From NCBI GenBank assembly GCA_028343845.1, contig JAOLZO010000009.1:1-64000 (forward strand): DNA of 64,000 bases, in the 5' to 3' direction. Below the pieces are notes generated by a model. That model searched no databases, had not been told where the DNA came from, and was given only the letters and a program-made list of their open reading frames with translations. Shown one piece after another: positions 41,422 to 51,429 of the stretch. The stretch's first letter is position 1. Each line of letters begins with the position of its first letter. The DNA comes from Verrucomicrobiota bacterium (GTDB lineage Bacteria; Verrucomicrobiota; Verrucomicrobiia; Opitutales; Seribacteraceae). The translations under genes and the position numbers were made by a program.

Positions 41422-42852
41422 ATGAACCCGATCTCAAAAGCATTTTTCTTATCACTTTTTTGCACCCTCACCGGCATGGGAGCAAAGCCAAACGTCATAT
41501 TGGTCTTCATTGACGACATGGGATGGGGAGATTTTTCCTGCTTCGGCAACGAAGCTGCCCAAACGCCTCATATCGACCGCTTGGCCAAGGAAGGCATCCG
41601 CTTCGAACAGTTCTACGTCAATTCCCCCATCTGCTCCCCTTCACGCACCGCAATCTCGACCGGACAGTATCCGCAACGATGGAGGATCACTTCCTACTTG
41701 AGCAACCGTGACCATAACAAGCAACGGGGCATGGCTCAATGGCTCGATCCCAAGGCCCCCATGCTGGCCCGATCATTGCAAAAGGCAGGTTACGCCACCG
41801 GACACTTCGGGAAATGGCACATGGGCGGCCAACGAAACGTAGCCGACGCCCCCGCCATTACCGAATACGGCTTTGACGAATCACTGACCAATTTCGAGGG
41901 AATGGGGCCGAAACTTCTCCCTCTCACCCTCAAGCCGGGTCAGGATCCTAACAAGCCAGGTAAAATTTGGGGGGATGCCGAACGGCTCGGAAAAGGAGTG
42001 CGTTGGATGCAACGGTCCAACATTACCGAAGGTTTTGTGGAGGAAGCCATCCCTTTCATCAAAAAAGCCAAGTCCGCCAATAAACCTTTTTACGTCAACC
42101 TCTGGCCGGACGACGTCCATAGCCCTTTCTGGCCTCCCACGGTCAAGTGGGGGGACGGCTCGAAACGCAGGCTTTACCTTTCCGTCCTCGAGACCATGGA
42201 TGAGCAACTTGGAAAATTGTTCGACTTTATCCGCAACGACCCGAAGCTCGCTGGCAACACCCTGATTCTGGCTTGCTCGGACAACGGAGCTGAAAAAGGG
42301 GCTGGAGTCTCCGGTCCATTCCGGGGATTCAAGACACACCTGTTCGAGGGAGGGATCCGTTCATCGCTTGTGGCCTGGGGGCCCGGCTTGATTCCATCCA
42401 ACAAGAATGAGGATACAGGGAAAGTGAACTTGAAGTCGGTCTTCTCCTCGGTGGATTTGGTTCCCACTTTGCTGGAATTGGCTGAAGTCCCCCACGCCAA
42501 AGGCGTCAAGTACGACGGGGAATCCCTACCCGACGTTTTGCTCGGGAAAAGCGAAGCCTCCCGCAAGCAGCCACTCTTCTTTCGCCGCCCTCCGGATCGC
42601 GACTCCTTTTACGGGGTAAAGGATCTGCCCGACCTGGCGGTTCGCTCAGGGAAATGGAAACTTCTCTGCGAATACGACGGGGCCGATGCCCTTCTTTACG
42701 ACATGCAGAAAGACCGGGGAGAGACCAAGGATTTGTCCAAGCAGCATCCCGAGGTAGTTTCCCGACTGACCAAGGCTGTGACTGCTTGGCACAAGTCCAT
42801 GCCTCCGGACAACGGACCAGCCCTCGCTTTCAAGCCCAAGAAAAAGAAATAA
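41422..42852 (+). CDS. Exported sulfatase (Cys-type)
   Basis: A 476-residue protein from the ATG at 41422 (MNPISKAFFLSLFCTLTGMG signal); a TTG 12 codons upstream is possible but gives a worse leader. NVILVFIDDMGWGDFSCFG carries the metal Asp pair, CSPSR lies at 71-75 (Cys71), followed by GQYPQRWRITSYLSN. LACSDNGAEKGAGVSGPFRG, GHFGKWHMGG and DLAVRSGKWKLLCEYDGADA are further family blocks. It is the only sulfatase of the window on the plus strand, monocistronic, divergent from the His-rich protein gene and convergent with the DUF1501 gene, so it is probably under separate control. Confidence 0.9.
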   Translation: MNPISKAFFLSLFCTLTGMGAKPNVILVFIDDMGWGDFSCFGNEAAQTPHIDRLAKEGIRFEQFYVNSPICSPSRTAISTGQYPQRWRITSYLSNRDHNKQRGMAQWLDPKAPMLARSLQKAGYATGHFGKWHMGGQRNVADAPAITEYGFDESLTNFEGMGPKLLPLTLKPGQDPNKPGKIWGDAERLGKGVRWMQRSNITEGFVEEAIPFIKKAKSANKPFYVNLWPDDVHSPFWPPTVKWGDGSKRRLYLSVLETMDEQLGKLFDFIRNDPKLAGNTLILACSDNGAEKGAGVSGPFRGFKTHLFEGGIRSSLVAWGPGLIPSNKNEDTGKVNLKSVFSSVDLVPTLLELAEVPHAKGVKYDGESLPDVLLGKSEASRKQPLFFRRPPDRDSFYGVKDLPDLAVRSGKWKLLCEYDGADALLYDMQKDRGETKDLSKQHPEVVSRLTKAVTAWHKSMPPDNGPALAFKPKKKK

Positions 42853-42884
42853 AGCTTGGATCTCGCCCCTTGCGCCGGGCCTGA

Positions 42885-44291
42885 TCAGGCGACCACTTCT
42901 CTAACCACGTGGTGTTCCTCGACCCCGGTGAGACGTTGATCGAGACCAAGCGAGCGGTAGGTCAATTTTTCATGATCCAAACCAAGCAGGTGTAGAAGAG
43001 TGGCGTTGAAATCATTGACGTGAACCGGGCGGTCGGCGATTCCGTAACCCAGTTCATCGGTTCGTCCATGGACATGTCCCGGTTTCACTCCGCCTCCTGC
43101 CATCCAAACCGTAAAAGCTTCCTTGTGATGGTCGCGACCGGTTCCCTGAGCCATCGGAGTACGACCAAATTCAGCGCTCCAGACAACCAGAGTCTCGTCA
43201 AGCAGACCCCTTTCCTTAAGATCCTTGATCAGGGCTCCGATCGGTTGATCAACCTGCTTGCACTTGTTGGGCAAACTGCCCTGCAGGCCACTATGGTGAT
43301 CCCAACCCTGGTCGAACAACTGGACGAAACGCACGCCCCGCTCGACCATACGCCTGGCAAGCAGACAGTTGTTGGAAAACCCCGAACCTCCCACCTTCGC
43401 TCCGTATGCTTCCAAGGTCTTCGTTGATTCGGTGGTCAAGTCCTTGAGCTCAGGTACGCTTGACTGCATGCGGTAAGCCATTTCGTACTGACTGATACGG
43501 GTGGCGATCTCAGGATCCCCCACCCCTTGCAACTGTTCCCGGTTTAACTTGTTGACGGCATCGACGACGCGCTTGCGGGCCGCCGAATCGACGCCCTTTG
43601 GATTGGAGAGGAAAAGAACGGGGTCTCCCTTTCCCCGGAACTCGATCCCCTGATAGACGGAGGGAAGAAACCCGCTCCCGAATATACTGTTTCCGGCCCC
43701 GGGGTATTGTCCGGTAACCATGACCACGAAACCGGGCAGATCCTTGTTCATGGAACCAAGTCCGTAGTTGGTCCAAGCCCCGAGACTGGGGCGGCCGAAG
43801 CGCTCGAAACCGGTCTGCATGAACATCTGGGCCGGCGCATGATTGAATTGGTCGGTGTGCAAAGTGCGAATGAAGCACATTTCGTCCGCACAGGTCTGCA
43901 AATTCGGAAGAAGATCGGAAATTCGAATGCCCGATTGACCACAGCGACGGAAATTGAATTTCGGGTCTTTGGAGGTGCCCATCAACTTGGGGCGTGCACG
44001 GATAAAGGCGAGTTGCTTGCCTTCGAACATTTCCTTTGGACAAAGCTCACCGTCTCGCTTCTGAAGCTCGGGTTTGTAATCGAAAAGGTCGAGGTGAGAA
44101 GGGGCTCCGACCAAATGAAAATAGATCACGCTCTTAGCCTTGGGCGCGAAGTGGGCAATCGAAGGCGCGGTTCTGGCGCCAAGATCCTGTCCGAGCATCT
44201 CGGCCAAAGCGAATCCACCCACACCCATGCCAACCCGTTGGAAAAGTTGCCGGCGGGTAAGGGTCTGTTGAAAAGTAGCGAGCGGGTTCAT
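42885..44291 (-). CDS. DUF1501 protein, Tat-type exported
   Basis: A 468-residue protein. [20 protein letters not shown] is a Tat-like signal. The DUF1501 body follows: [123 protein letters not shown]1501 is a sulfatase/alkaline-phosphatase-fold family but lacks the CxPSR nucleophile, so no sulfatase activity is implied. Its start overlaps the stop of the PSD1 gene (ATGA), the standard verrucomicrobial/planctomycete gene pair. Function of the pair is not established; co-occurrence with sulfatases is common. Confidence 0.92.
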   Translation of the reverse strand: MNPLATFQQTLTRRQLFQRVGMGVGGFALAEMLGQDLGARTAPSIAHFAPKAKSVIYFHLVGAPSHLDLFDYKPELQKRDGELCPKEMFEGKQLAFIRARPKLMGTSKDPKFNFRRCGQSGIRISDLLPNLQTCADEMCFIRTLHTDQFNHAPAQMFMQTGFERFGRPSLGAWTNYGLGSMNKDLPGFVVMVTGQYPGAGNSIFGSGFLPSVYQGIEFRGKGDPVLFLSNPKGVDSAARKRVVDAVNKLNREQLQGVGDPEIATRISQYEMAYRMQSSVPELKDLTTESTKTLEAYGAKVGGSGFSNNCLLARRMVERGVRFVQLFDQGWDHHSGLQGSLPNKCKQVDQPIGALIKDLKERGLLDETLVVWSAEFGRTPMAQGTGRDHHKEAFTVWMAGGGVKPGHVHGRTDELGYGIADRPVHVNDFNATLLHLLGLDHEKLTYRSLGLDQRLTGVEEHHVVREVVA

Positions 44292-47200
44292 CCTTTGGTT
44301 ATTGTTTCATCCAAATTGAGCAAGGCATTGGCGACGAAGAACCAAGATGCGAGTTCCACCTCGCTAAGCCCTGGGGAAAGCTTGAGCGCCGCACCGCTAC
44401 GCACGAGATCTTTTACATCCTTTGGGTTCGCTTGCAGTCGCTTTCGTTCCTTTTGCAGGAGCTCCCGAAGAACTGAAACCTCCTTGCCCGTTGGCTTTCT
44501 CGAGAGAGTTCTGCTAAAAGCCATGCGAATCGCATCCCCGTCGCCTGAGCCGCCTTTCTCCTGAATGATGGAAGCGGCGAACCCAAGAGCCATTTCCACA
44601 TATGCTTGGTCATTCAGGAGAGTCAGGGCCTGCAAGGGCGTGTTGGTCCGGCTCCGCTTGGGTAAGCAGGATGAACGGTCGGGACCGTCGAAATTAACGA
44701 AGCTGGCATAGGGAGCGGCACGACGCCAAATGACGTAAACGCCTCGCCGGAAACGATCCTCGTTTTTGGCCGCAACGTATTTTGGTTCATTGCGGCCCGT
44801 CTGCCGCCAAAGCCCGTCCGGTTGCGGAGGGTAGACCGGAGGTCCACCCATCTTTTCGGACAGCAAACCGGAAATGCGCAACCCGTTGTCCCGTATCATT
44901 TCGGCAGACATTCTAAGACGCGGCCCGCGCATGAAAAACAAATTGTTCGGATCTTGCTCGAGCATGGAAGGCGTGACGTTCGAGCTTTGCCCATAGGTTC
45001 CGCTCAATGCGATCAGCTTGTGAATATGTTTCATCGACCATCCGTTCTCCATGAACTCGACAGCCAGCCAATCGAGAAGCTCGGGATGAGTGGGAGGTTC
45101 GCTCTGGGATCCGAAATCCGCCTCCGTCGAGACAATCCCCGCTCCGAAGAACTGTCCCCACCAGCGGTTCACCGTCACCCGGGCTACCAGAGGGTTGTCC
45201 GGGTGGACCAACCACTTGGCCAAGCCCAGCCGGTTGCGCGGCCAATCCTCATTCCAAGCGTGAAGGCTCTCCGGCACGTCCGCATCAACTTTTTGCTTGG
45301 GGCTGAGGTAGTTGCCCCGGGCCATGACATGGGTCTCGCGCGTTTGGTTCATCTCAACCATAACCAAAGTGGTGGCAGGAGAAATTTTCTTGAGGGCCGC
45401 TTCCTTTTCTTTGGATCGCTTACGCAGAACAAGCAAGGTTGGGCGGTCTTGTTCAAAGAGGGCTTTCAATTCGTTCTCTTCCTTACCGGTTCTTTTTTTC
45501 TTCTCCGCCAATTCCAAAAGGCGCCGGGTTGGCCTACCCTGCTCTGCGAGGACGTCCGAAGATAAAGAGAAGCGCGGTCTCCCGACGTTTCGACCACCCC
45601 CGTAGAGGTGCTGCATCTCGACGCGCAAGATGGAAGGCTTGTTCAGCGACAATGGCTCGGCAAACTCTAGTTGAACCCAATGCTCCTTCCCAAATTCGGG
45701 CGAGACAGCCCAGCCGTTTCTCGAAGTCAAGTCCCCATCGATCAATTGAACCGCGCCAAAGCTACTTTGGCTAAAGTCGGCCCTAGCCCGGGAAAACCCA
45801 ATCGGAACTTCTCCTCCTTCGAGAAAAAGCTTTAGTTCGGTAAGGACGAAATTCGGATTGGCATTCACGGTATTCCGACCCGGACCTTGTCGCTTCATAC
45901 TTTTGTGCAGAAGGGTTTCCAACCGGAAGGTTTTCCAGTTTCCCGAATCCGCTTGTAGGGTAATTGAGTAAGTCGATTTATCTCCTGAAGCGCCTTGGGC
46001 AAGCAGGCTTCCATCCTTCATTGTTTCGAAGCTTTCACCACCATCGGAAGTTGCTTCCAAGGGTCTGAGAACCTGCCAGACAGGAACCTTTGTATTCTTG
46101 GTAGAAAGTCTCTGTTTTTGGCTAGTAATCCATTCGGGGAACTCCTTGTTCGACTTCGCCTCGGCTTCTTTCAATTCTTTTTTGACTGAAGCCAATTCCC
46201 TCGCAAGCTCTGCCCTCTTCTCTTCGCTCGCGGGATCAAGTGGAAGCTCCATTTTCGGCCCCCAGAAATCGTAAGACACACCCTTTCCACTTTTGTTTTG
46301 AACTTCCAATGGCGTGTTATTGAAAAAAGCGAAGAATTGAAAATAGTCTTCCTGGGAAATGGGATCGTATTTGTGGCTATGACACTGGGCGCATTCCAAG
46401 GTGGTTCCCAACCAGGTCAACCCCGTGGCGTTCACGCGATCGACGACTTGATTGACCCGGTTTTCTTCGGGGTGCACTCCGGCCTCGACGTTACAAGTTG
46501 GTGTCCGGTGAAAACCGGTGGCAATTTTCTGAGAGACACTGGCCTCTGGCAAAAGGTCACCGGCAAGTTGCTCGATGGTGAACCGGTCGAAGGGCATGTC
46601 CGCATTCATTGCATCGATTACCCAGTCCCGAAACGCCCAGCTGTCCCGCAGTTGATCGGCTTGAAAACCATTGGAATCGGCATAGCGGGCCAAGTCCAGC
46701 CATTGCCTTGCCCAGTGCTCGCCGTAACGGGGGGAGGCAAGCAGGCGGTCGACTACTTTTTCCCGGGCTTCCGGGGATTGATCAGCAAGAAAGTCTTCGA
46801 TTTCCTCGATGGTCGGGGGCAACCCGATCAGCCCCAAGCTGACCCTGCGCAACCAACGGGCCTTGTCCGCAGGGCCGCTCGGTTTCCAACCGCGGGCGTC
46901 AAGCCCTTTCAAGACGAAAGAATCGATCGGATTGCGTATAAAAGGTCTTTCTTTTTCCCGAGCGACTTCCGGACGGACGGGTTTTTCGTATGCCCAGTGC
47001 TTGGCATAACGGGCACCCTCCTTGATCCATTGCCTAAGCAAAGAAACCTGAGCTTCCGACAGGGCCTCGCCTTTGGCAGGCATCCGATCTTCCCCATGCG
47101 CAGTGACCCGAAGGATAACCTCGCTTTGTTCGGGTTTCCCCGGAACAATGGCAGGTCGGCCCGACTTCCCTCGCTTGTAGGCAAACTCGGAGAAGTCAAG

Positions 47201-47359
47201 TCGCAGATCGCTTTTCGGTTCGTCCAAGCCATGGCAAGCAAAACAGCTTTGGGCAAGAATAGGACGGATTTGCCTGTTGAAATCAATTTCTCCATACAGA
47301 AAGGTACACCCCAACAGAAGGGAGCCAAATGGGATTATGAATCTTTCTATTTTCTTCAT
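44288..47359 (-). CDS. PSD1-type cytochrome (planctomycete cytochrome C, DUF1549, DUF1553)
   Basis: A 1023-residue exported protein. After the signal peptide a planctomycete-type cytochrome domain has CFACH at 39-43 and [23 protein letters not shown]1549 follows ([60 protein letters not shown]) with [20 protein letters not shown] as a second haem-type motif. A middle segment (about 410-640) with [20 protein letters not shown] could be a carbohydrate-binding-like insert, and DUF1553 closes the protein ([60 protein letters not shown]). It is first in the pair with DUF1501. A periplasmic electron-transfer role is likely; partner and substrate unknown. Confidence 0.92.
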   Translation of the reverse strand: MKKIERFIIPFGSLLLGCTFLYGEIDFNRQIRPILAQSCFACHGLDEPKSDLRLDFSEFAYKRGKSGRPAIVPGKPEQSEVILRVTAHGEDRMPAKGEALSEAQVSLLRQWIKEGARYAKHWAYEKPVRPEVAREKERPFIRNPIDSFVLKGLDARGWKPSGPADKARWLRRVSLGLIGLPPTIEEIEDFLADQSPEAREKVVDRLLASPRYGEHWARQWLDLARYADSNGFQADQLRDSWAFRDWVIDAMNADMPFDRFTIEQLAGDLLPEASVSQKIATGFHRTPTCNVEAGVHPEENRVNQVVDRVNATGLTWLGTTLECAQCHSHKYDPISQEDYFQFFAFFNNTPLEVQNKSGKGVSYDFWGPKMELPLDPASEEKRAELARELASVKKELKEAEAKSNKEFPEWITSQKQRLSTKNTKVPVWQVLRPLEATSDGGESFETMKDGSLLAQGASGDKSTYSITLQADSGNWKTFRLETLLHKSMKRQGPGRNTVNANPNFVLTELKLFLEGGEVPIGFSRARADFSQSSFGAVQLIDGDLTSRNGWAVSPEFGKEHWVQLEFAEPLSLNKPSILRVEMQHLYGGGRNVGRPRFSLSSDVLAEQGRPTRRLLELAEKKKRTGKEENELKALFEQDRPTLLVLRKRSKEKEAALKKISPATTLVMVEMNQTRETHVMARGNYLSPKQKVDADVPESLHAWNEDWPRNRLGLAKWLVHPDNPLVARVTVNRWWGQFFGAGIVSTEADFGSQSEPPTHPELLDWLAVEFMENGWSMKHIHKLIALSGTYGQSSNVTPSMLEQDPNNLFFMRGPRLRMSAEMIRDNGLRISGLLSEKMGGPPVYPPQPDGLWRQTGRNEPKYVAAKNEDRFRRGVYVIWRRAAPYASFVNFDGPDRSSCLPKRSRTNTPLQALTLLNDQAYVEMALGFAASIIQEKGGSGDGDAIRMAFSRTLSRKPTGKEVSVLRELLQKERKRLQANPKDVKDLVRSGAALKLSPGLSEVELASWFFVANALLNLDETITKG

Positions 47360-47458
47360 TGGCGAAGACCGGAAATCTCCTCAAATGATCATTGATTCAT
47401 TGCAAAAACGCAAAGGAAAACAAGTTTCCTTACCAAGATTGGTAAAGGGATGAACGCC

Positions 47459-47929
47459 TCAGTTGCTACCCTCGCTATCTTGAGCCATGCGAACCCCTTC
47501 CAACCCATGCTGGCGGAACGAGTTTTCGTAATGTAGCTCAAGTTCGCTTTTGCGCTTCTGCCATTTTTCCTCACCGAAGGCTTCTTCCCCAACCCCGCTC
47601 CAAGACATTTCCTGACGCAAGTCCCGAGCAGCCATCCGAATAATCAATTCTTCCCAAAATGCATCGTCTACGAATTGGTCATAGATACGGACCATCTGAT
47701 GGGAGCTTTTCTCATCCCACTTACGCGCCAGCTCATTGCTTCGTTCGTCCCGCCGGATCAGATCGCCCGAGCCAAAATCATCACAACTGGCGTAGATCTT
47801 CTGCTCCAATTCGTACAACGGTTTCTTTTCCGGAACCTGTCCTCGACCATAAGCATCCAGGACCATCCCGGTTAACGAAAAAACTTCGACCAACGCCCTG
47901 TACTCATCCCTCGAAAACTCGATTTTCAT
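47459..47929 (-). CDS. Conserved-looking cytoplasmic protein of unknown function
   Basis: A 156-residue acidic protein, MKIEFSRDEYRALVEVFSLT at the start, without signal peptide or membrane segment. It is predicted largely helical, with aromatic/acidic motifs such as FVDDAFWEELIIRMAARDLR and a C-terminal stretch rich in Glu and Lys. I recall similar helical proteins of this length in other bacteria but cannot name a family. It is flanked by about 100 bases upstream of the PSD1 gene start and about 75 bases after the WA-x-DP repeat gene, same strand, no coupling visible. Confidence 0.65.
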   Translation of the reverse strand: MKIEFSRDEYRALVEVFSLTGMVLDAYGRGQVPEKKPLYELEQKIYASCDDFGSGDLIRRDERSNELARKWDEKSSHQMVRIYDQFVDDAFWEELIIRMAARDLRQEMSWSGVGEEAFGEEKWQKRKSELELHYENSFRQHGLEGVRMAQDSEGSN

Positions 47930-48003
47930 CCCCCGAGGAAATACAGAAAGGGAAAACTTCGCGAGAGATATATTCTCTCGCAGTGAATAAGCTGAGGAAA
48001 AGA

Positions 48004-49338
48004 TCAGCGCGGTTGCAAGAAAGATGGTCCGCCACGCCCGCCTCCGGGCCCACGCCCACCAGGTCCACGATCTTGCCCTTCCTGCTGGGGCGGAGTCTCG
48101 CCTGATTCCGCTGCCTCGGCTTCTCTAGCCACTCGCTCGGCAACCCGTTTGACGTCCGCAACCGTTCGCTCCTTGCGCTCCTCGTCCACAATGGCCTCGG
48201 CCCAAGTCAACGCGGTCTCAGGATCCTTGCGGACCACTTCCCTGACAAAACGCTGAATCGGCTCGTCCATGAGCTCACCGGCGGGAAATTGGTTGAGCCA
48301 TTCAGCGGTAGCGGTCGGATCCTTGCGGGCCCATTGGCTGACCACCTCCTCCATACTCTCGGAACGCGTTTCTCCTTCTGGCATCCGGGCAACCCATTCC
48401 GCCGCCTTGGCAGGGTCTTCCCTAGCCCAACGTTCAGCAACGTCTTCACCTACTTGGGTCTTGACCTCCGACTCTTCCATGCCATCGACCCATTCAACAG
48501 CCCGACCTAGATCATCTCGGGCGATCTTCTTGCCAATTTCGCCATAGGCATAGTTCTTGAGTGAGCCATCAGGCAAATTCCCTGCCCAGTTCATGGCCAC
48601 GTCCTCCCCTTCCGTCCAGGATCTTTCCAACAGAATGGACGCGGCCCGACCGCGAGATCTGCCATAGGCCATGGAGGTCATCAGCTCGGTCGCTCCGACC
48701 ATGTCGGTCTCGGACATTCCACGGACAATCCCAATAAAGTACGGATTGTCCTCACCTTCGAAATTCTCCTTGGCCCACGCAATGGCGCCCTGCGGATCAC
48801 TTCTCGACCAGGAATCCATGACCGCGCCGGAACCGATATACTTTTCCATGCGCCCCTGTTCCTGGGTCCACTTCATTGCCCCCTCGGGATCGACTTGAGC
48901 CCAACTGAAAGCAAGCATCCTCAACTCACTAAAACGGCTCGGTCCTTCGGGAAGTTTCTTGTAAGCTTCGATCGCGGCTTGAATGGACTCGGCATCCCCC
49001 CCCTGCAAGAGCTCGGCAAAGGCCTGCATCCGGACAACGGGGTTACTCGATTCGATCCTCTCCAAAACACTCATGTCATTGGGGCTCGAATCACGGGAAT
49101 CAAACTTACCGACCGCTAGCTCCTGGCGACTCTCAAAAGAAGAGGCATACGCCTCGTAAGAGGCCACGGAACTCGGCTTGGGCGGCAAGGCGGGAACGAT
49201 TCCGTTCCTTGCCTTCTCCTTGTCGCCCGGTTGAGCAACGCTTGGGTTATTCAATGCCTCGGGTCTCGTTTCCAAGCCCAACCAATATGCGCTCGCTGCG
49301 GTAAGTACCCAGATAAAAATTAAAATGGCCTTGTTCAT
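48004..49338 (-). CDS. Exported or membrane-anchored helical repeat protein (WA-x-x-DP repeats)
   Basis: A 444-residue protein with an N-terminal hydrophobic helix (MNKAILIFIWVLTAASAYWL), possibly an uncleaved anchor. From about 90 to 390 it repeats a 25- to 30-residue helical unit built around AFSWAQVDPEGAMKWTQEQG, VMDSWSRSDPQGAIAWAKEN, AERWAREDPAKAAEWVARMP and VSQWARKDPTATAEWLNQFP. This repeat, W-A-x-x-D-P-x-x-A-x-x-W, is frequent in Verrucomicrobiota proteins. The C-terminus is Gly/Pro/Arg-rich and low in complexity. The fold is probably a TPR/SEL1-like solenoid used for binding; partner unknown. Confidence 0.75.
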   Translation of the reverse strand: MNKAILIFIWVLTAASAYWLGLETRPEALNNPSVAQPGDKEKARNGIVPALPPKPSSVASYEAYASSFESRQELAVGKFDSRDSSPNDMSVLERIESSNPVVRMQAFAELLQGGDAESIQAAIEAYKKLPEGPSRFSELRMLAFSWAQVDPEGAMKWTQEQGRMEKYIGSGAVMDSWSRSDPQGAIAWAKENFEGEDNPYFIGIVRGMSETDMVGATELMTSMAYGRSRGRAASILLERSWTEGEDVAMNWAGNLPDGSLKNYAYGEIGKKIARDDLGRAVEWVDGMEESEVKTQVGEDVAERWAREDPAKAAEWVARMPEGETRSESMEEVVSQWARKDPTATAEWLNQFPAGELMDEPIQRFVREVVRKDPETALTWAEAIVDEERKERTVADVKRVAERVAREAEAAESGETPPQQEGQDRGPGGRGPGGGRGGPSFLQPR

Positions 49339-49566
49339 TATGCTATCCCTTCTTTCGGTTTCCCTATAATTATTGTTTTTTAACCTAAATCAAGGCAAGA
49401 GCCAAGAGATAAAAATCTGCATTCCTTCAATCCGAACAGGTTGGTCTACCCAACGCAATCCCATGGAGCAGAGTGCCGGAAAGTCCCCGAACCGATATGA
49501 AACTCGCTTCCCGGAATTTAATTTTTTCTTGTCGAGCAACGTTGTTTGCCAAACATTCAGTTCCCT

Positions 49567-49920
49567 ATGAACGACGAAAAGAGCTACTTGGTCGCAGATT
49601 TCTCGCAAATCAGTCCGACTCCTTGCCCATGCGGTCAATCGAAGCGCGCCTTCATTCATGATGACAACAAGGTCGCATCCATGCACGTCGTGGAAATCTC
49701 CAAAGACAGTCGACCTCATTTTCACAAGAAGATGACCGAAATTTACTATGTTTTGGAAGGAGAGGGAAAACTCGAGATCGATGGAGACGCCGTTGCCCTC
49801 AAGCCCGGCGTTTCCGTTCTCATACCACCGGGCAAGTTACACCGGGCAGTCGGGGAACTGAAAATATTAAACGTCCCCGTTCCCGCCTTCGACCCGGAGG
49901 ACGAGTGGTTCGAAGAGTAA
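49567..49920 (+). CDS. Cupin-domain protein
   Basis: A 117-residue single-cupin protein from the ATG at 49567 (MNDEKSYLVADFSQISPTPC); a TTG seven codons upstream is also possible. The cupin core has HVVEISKDSRPHFHKKMTEI (motif 1, H-x-H-x3-E-like metal ligands), YYVLEGEGKLEIDGD and the PPGKLHRAVG end (motif 2 His). It would bind one metal ion in a small barrel; substrate unknown, possibly a mannose-6-phosphate-isomerase-like or dioxygenase-type relative. Convergent with the DUF3147 gene, 8 bases apart. The 227-base region before it is the divergent promoter region shared with the WA-x-DP repeat gene. Confidence 0.85.
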   Translation: MNDEKSYLVADFSQISPTPCPCGQSKRAFIHDDNKVASMHVVEISKDSRPHFHKKMTEIYYVLEGEGKLEIDGDAVALKPGVSVLIPPGKLHRAVGELKILNVPVPAFDPEDEWFEE

Positions 49921-49928
49921 GGCTCGGG

Positions 49929-50282
49929 TTATAGGTTCATCCCGAACTTGGCGAGAATTCGGGTCATCAGCAGATAAAGGACTCCCGTCAGGACAACGCC
50001 AATGCCAAGTGCGAGGGGAAACGAAATCCCCCACTTGCGCATAAGCCAAGGCAAGACGAGAAACAAGGGAAGAGAAGGCAAGACGTACCAAAAGGTTCCT
50101 TCCGAATGAGAGGCTATTTTCTCGGAATCGGCTTTTTCTCCATACATCCAAATCATCCCGATCACCGAAATGAGAGGCAAGGATGCGATCAAGCTACCGA
50201 GCAAAGGCAATTTTTTGGAAATCTCCGAAATCAGGACGATCAGGATCGCGGAGAGAACAACCTTGATCAGATACCAGATCAT
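49929..50282 (-). CDS. DUF3147 small membrane protein
   Basis: A 117-residue protein with four hydrophobic segments: MIWYLIKVVLSAILIVLISE, LGSLIASLPLISVIGMIWMY, FWYVLPSLPLFLVLPWLM and FPLALGIGVVLTGVLYLLMT. The phrases VLISEISKKLPLLGSLIASL and LPSLPLF are typical of DUF3147. It may be a transporter-like or stress-related membrane protein; nothing more can be said. The start lies 6 bases after the MscS stop, so it is probably the last gene of the hflK-hflC-mscS transcript. Confidence 0.8.
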   Translation of the reverse strand: MIWYLIKVVLSAILIVLISEISKKLPLLGSLIASLPLISVIGMIWMYGEKADSEKIASHSEGTFWYVLPSLPLFLVLPWLMRKWGISFPLALGIGVVLTGVLYLLMTRILAKFGMNL

Positions 50283-50288
50283 TTCCGG

Positions 50289-51422
50289 TCAATCGTTCCC
50301 TTGCCCGGACTTAGCCAAGTGAATGGTCTGAGTGGGAAAGGCGAACTCGATCCCGGCCTCGTTGAAACGGGTCAGGATTTCCAAATTAACCCGCTCGGTA
50401 AATTCCATGAAATCCCAATAAGCGGCCGGATAATACCAGTAGGTGCATTTCAAATCCATGGATGACGCGGAGAAATCACTGAAGTAAACCCGCGGGAGAC
50501 GTTCGCCCTCGGGATCCAAGCCTTCGTGATCCTTGAGCACGTCCTCAAGGATTTCCTTGGCCTCCTTCACTTTTTCGGGGCTCGTGTCATACGTCACGCC
50601 AATCGTGAAATTGCGCCGGATAAAGGGACGCTCGCTAATGTTATGAATCGTATTGTTGGCCAACCCACCGTTGGGAATCGTGACCACGTGACCATCCGAA
50701 CGGCGAATGCGCGTCGAGCGCAGTCCGACCTCCTCGACCGTTCCGTCATGCCCGTCGTAAGTTATGCGGTCGCCCAGGCCAAAGGGTTTGTCAGTAAAGA
50801 TCACGAGGGATCCGAAAAGGTTCTTGATCGTATCTTGAGCCGCCAAGGCAAAAGCCAAGCCTCCCAACCCAAGCCCGGCTATCAGGGCGCTGACCGGTTT
50901 GTCACTGAGAATCTGCGCAATGCTCACCACGGCAAAGAGAGCGACGGTTACCCGCAAGCTCTTCCGCACAATGGGGACGAGCATATCATCGAACTTCGTT
51001 TCCGTCTTACTGGTTTGCGTACGGAGCCAACGGTCGGGAACGTCCACCAAATAATAAACGAGCAAAGCCACCGAAACGGTAAGCAAAACCTCAAGCGAGG
51101 TCAGAACGATTCCTTCGGCAGCCCCTAGATAAATGAAAATCACCCCGACTCGGAGGCCTCCCCAAATACCGAAAAGGGGCAAAGCTTTGCCGATTGAACG
51201 CAGCAGGACGGCCCGGACCGACTCCTCGCCTCCCGCCTTTGAGGCAAGTTTGCCAAGCCATGCCTTGGCTATCCTTGCGGACAACCAAAGGAGAAGAAGG
51301 GAAAGAAAAAACTGCGTGAGTTGCCAACCGTCATTGCCTGCCACCAATTTCTTGGACAGGGTCTGGGGCAACCAATCAGGCAACCAGTCAGGGAGTTGGT
51401 TTGCCAGGTGAATGATCTTCAT
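50289..51422 (-). CDS. MscS-family mechanosensitive channel
   Basis: A 377-residue protein from the ATG at 51422 (MKIIHLANQLPDWLPDWLPQ). Four or five membrane helices lead to the pore-lining helix ALIAGLGLGGLAFALAAQDT with the Gly/Ala packing pattern of MscS. The beta domain follows: IFTDKPFGLGDRITYDGHDG, VEEVGLRSTRIRRSDGHVVT, IPNGGLANNTIHNISERPFI. It relieves osmotic down-shock. It follows hflC after 7 bases. In length it is between E. coli MscS (286 aa) and the larger MscK-type channels, with the extra length in N-terminal helices. Confidence 0.9.
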   Translation of the reverse strand: MKIIHLANQLPDWLPDWLPQTLSKKLVAGNDGWQLTQFFLSLLLLWLSARIAKAWLGKLASKAGGEESVRAVLLRSIGKALPLFGIWGGLRVGVIFIYLGAAEGIVLTSLEVLLTVSVALLVYYLVDVPDRWLRTQTSKTETKFDDMLVPIVRKSLRVTVALFAVVSIAQILSDKPVSALIAGLGLGGLAFALAAQDTIKNLFGSLVIFTDKPFGLGDRITYDGHDGTVEEVGLRSTRIRRSDGHVVTIPNGGLANNTIHNISERPFIRRNFTIGVTYDTSPEKVKEAKEILEDVLKDHEGLDPEGERLPRVYFSDFSASSMDLKCTYWYYPAAYWDFMEFTERVNLEILTRFNEAGIEFAFPTQTIHLAKSGQGND

Positions 51423-51429
51423 AAATCCT

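Noticed and set aside
42885-44291. Reading the DUF1501 protein as a fifth sulfatase
   Set aside because: It shares the general fold but lacks the C/S-x-P-S-R formylglycine motif and is Tat-type with the DUF1501 signature.
46298-47395. A 365-codon plus-strand frame opposite the PSD1 gene
   Set aside because: It is an antisense shadow of DUF1549/DUF1553 coding sequence, with low-complexity translation and no family motif.
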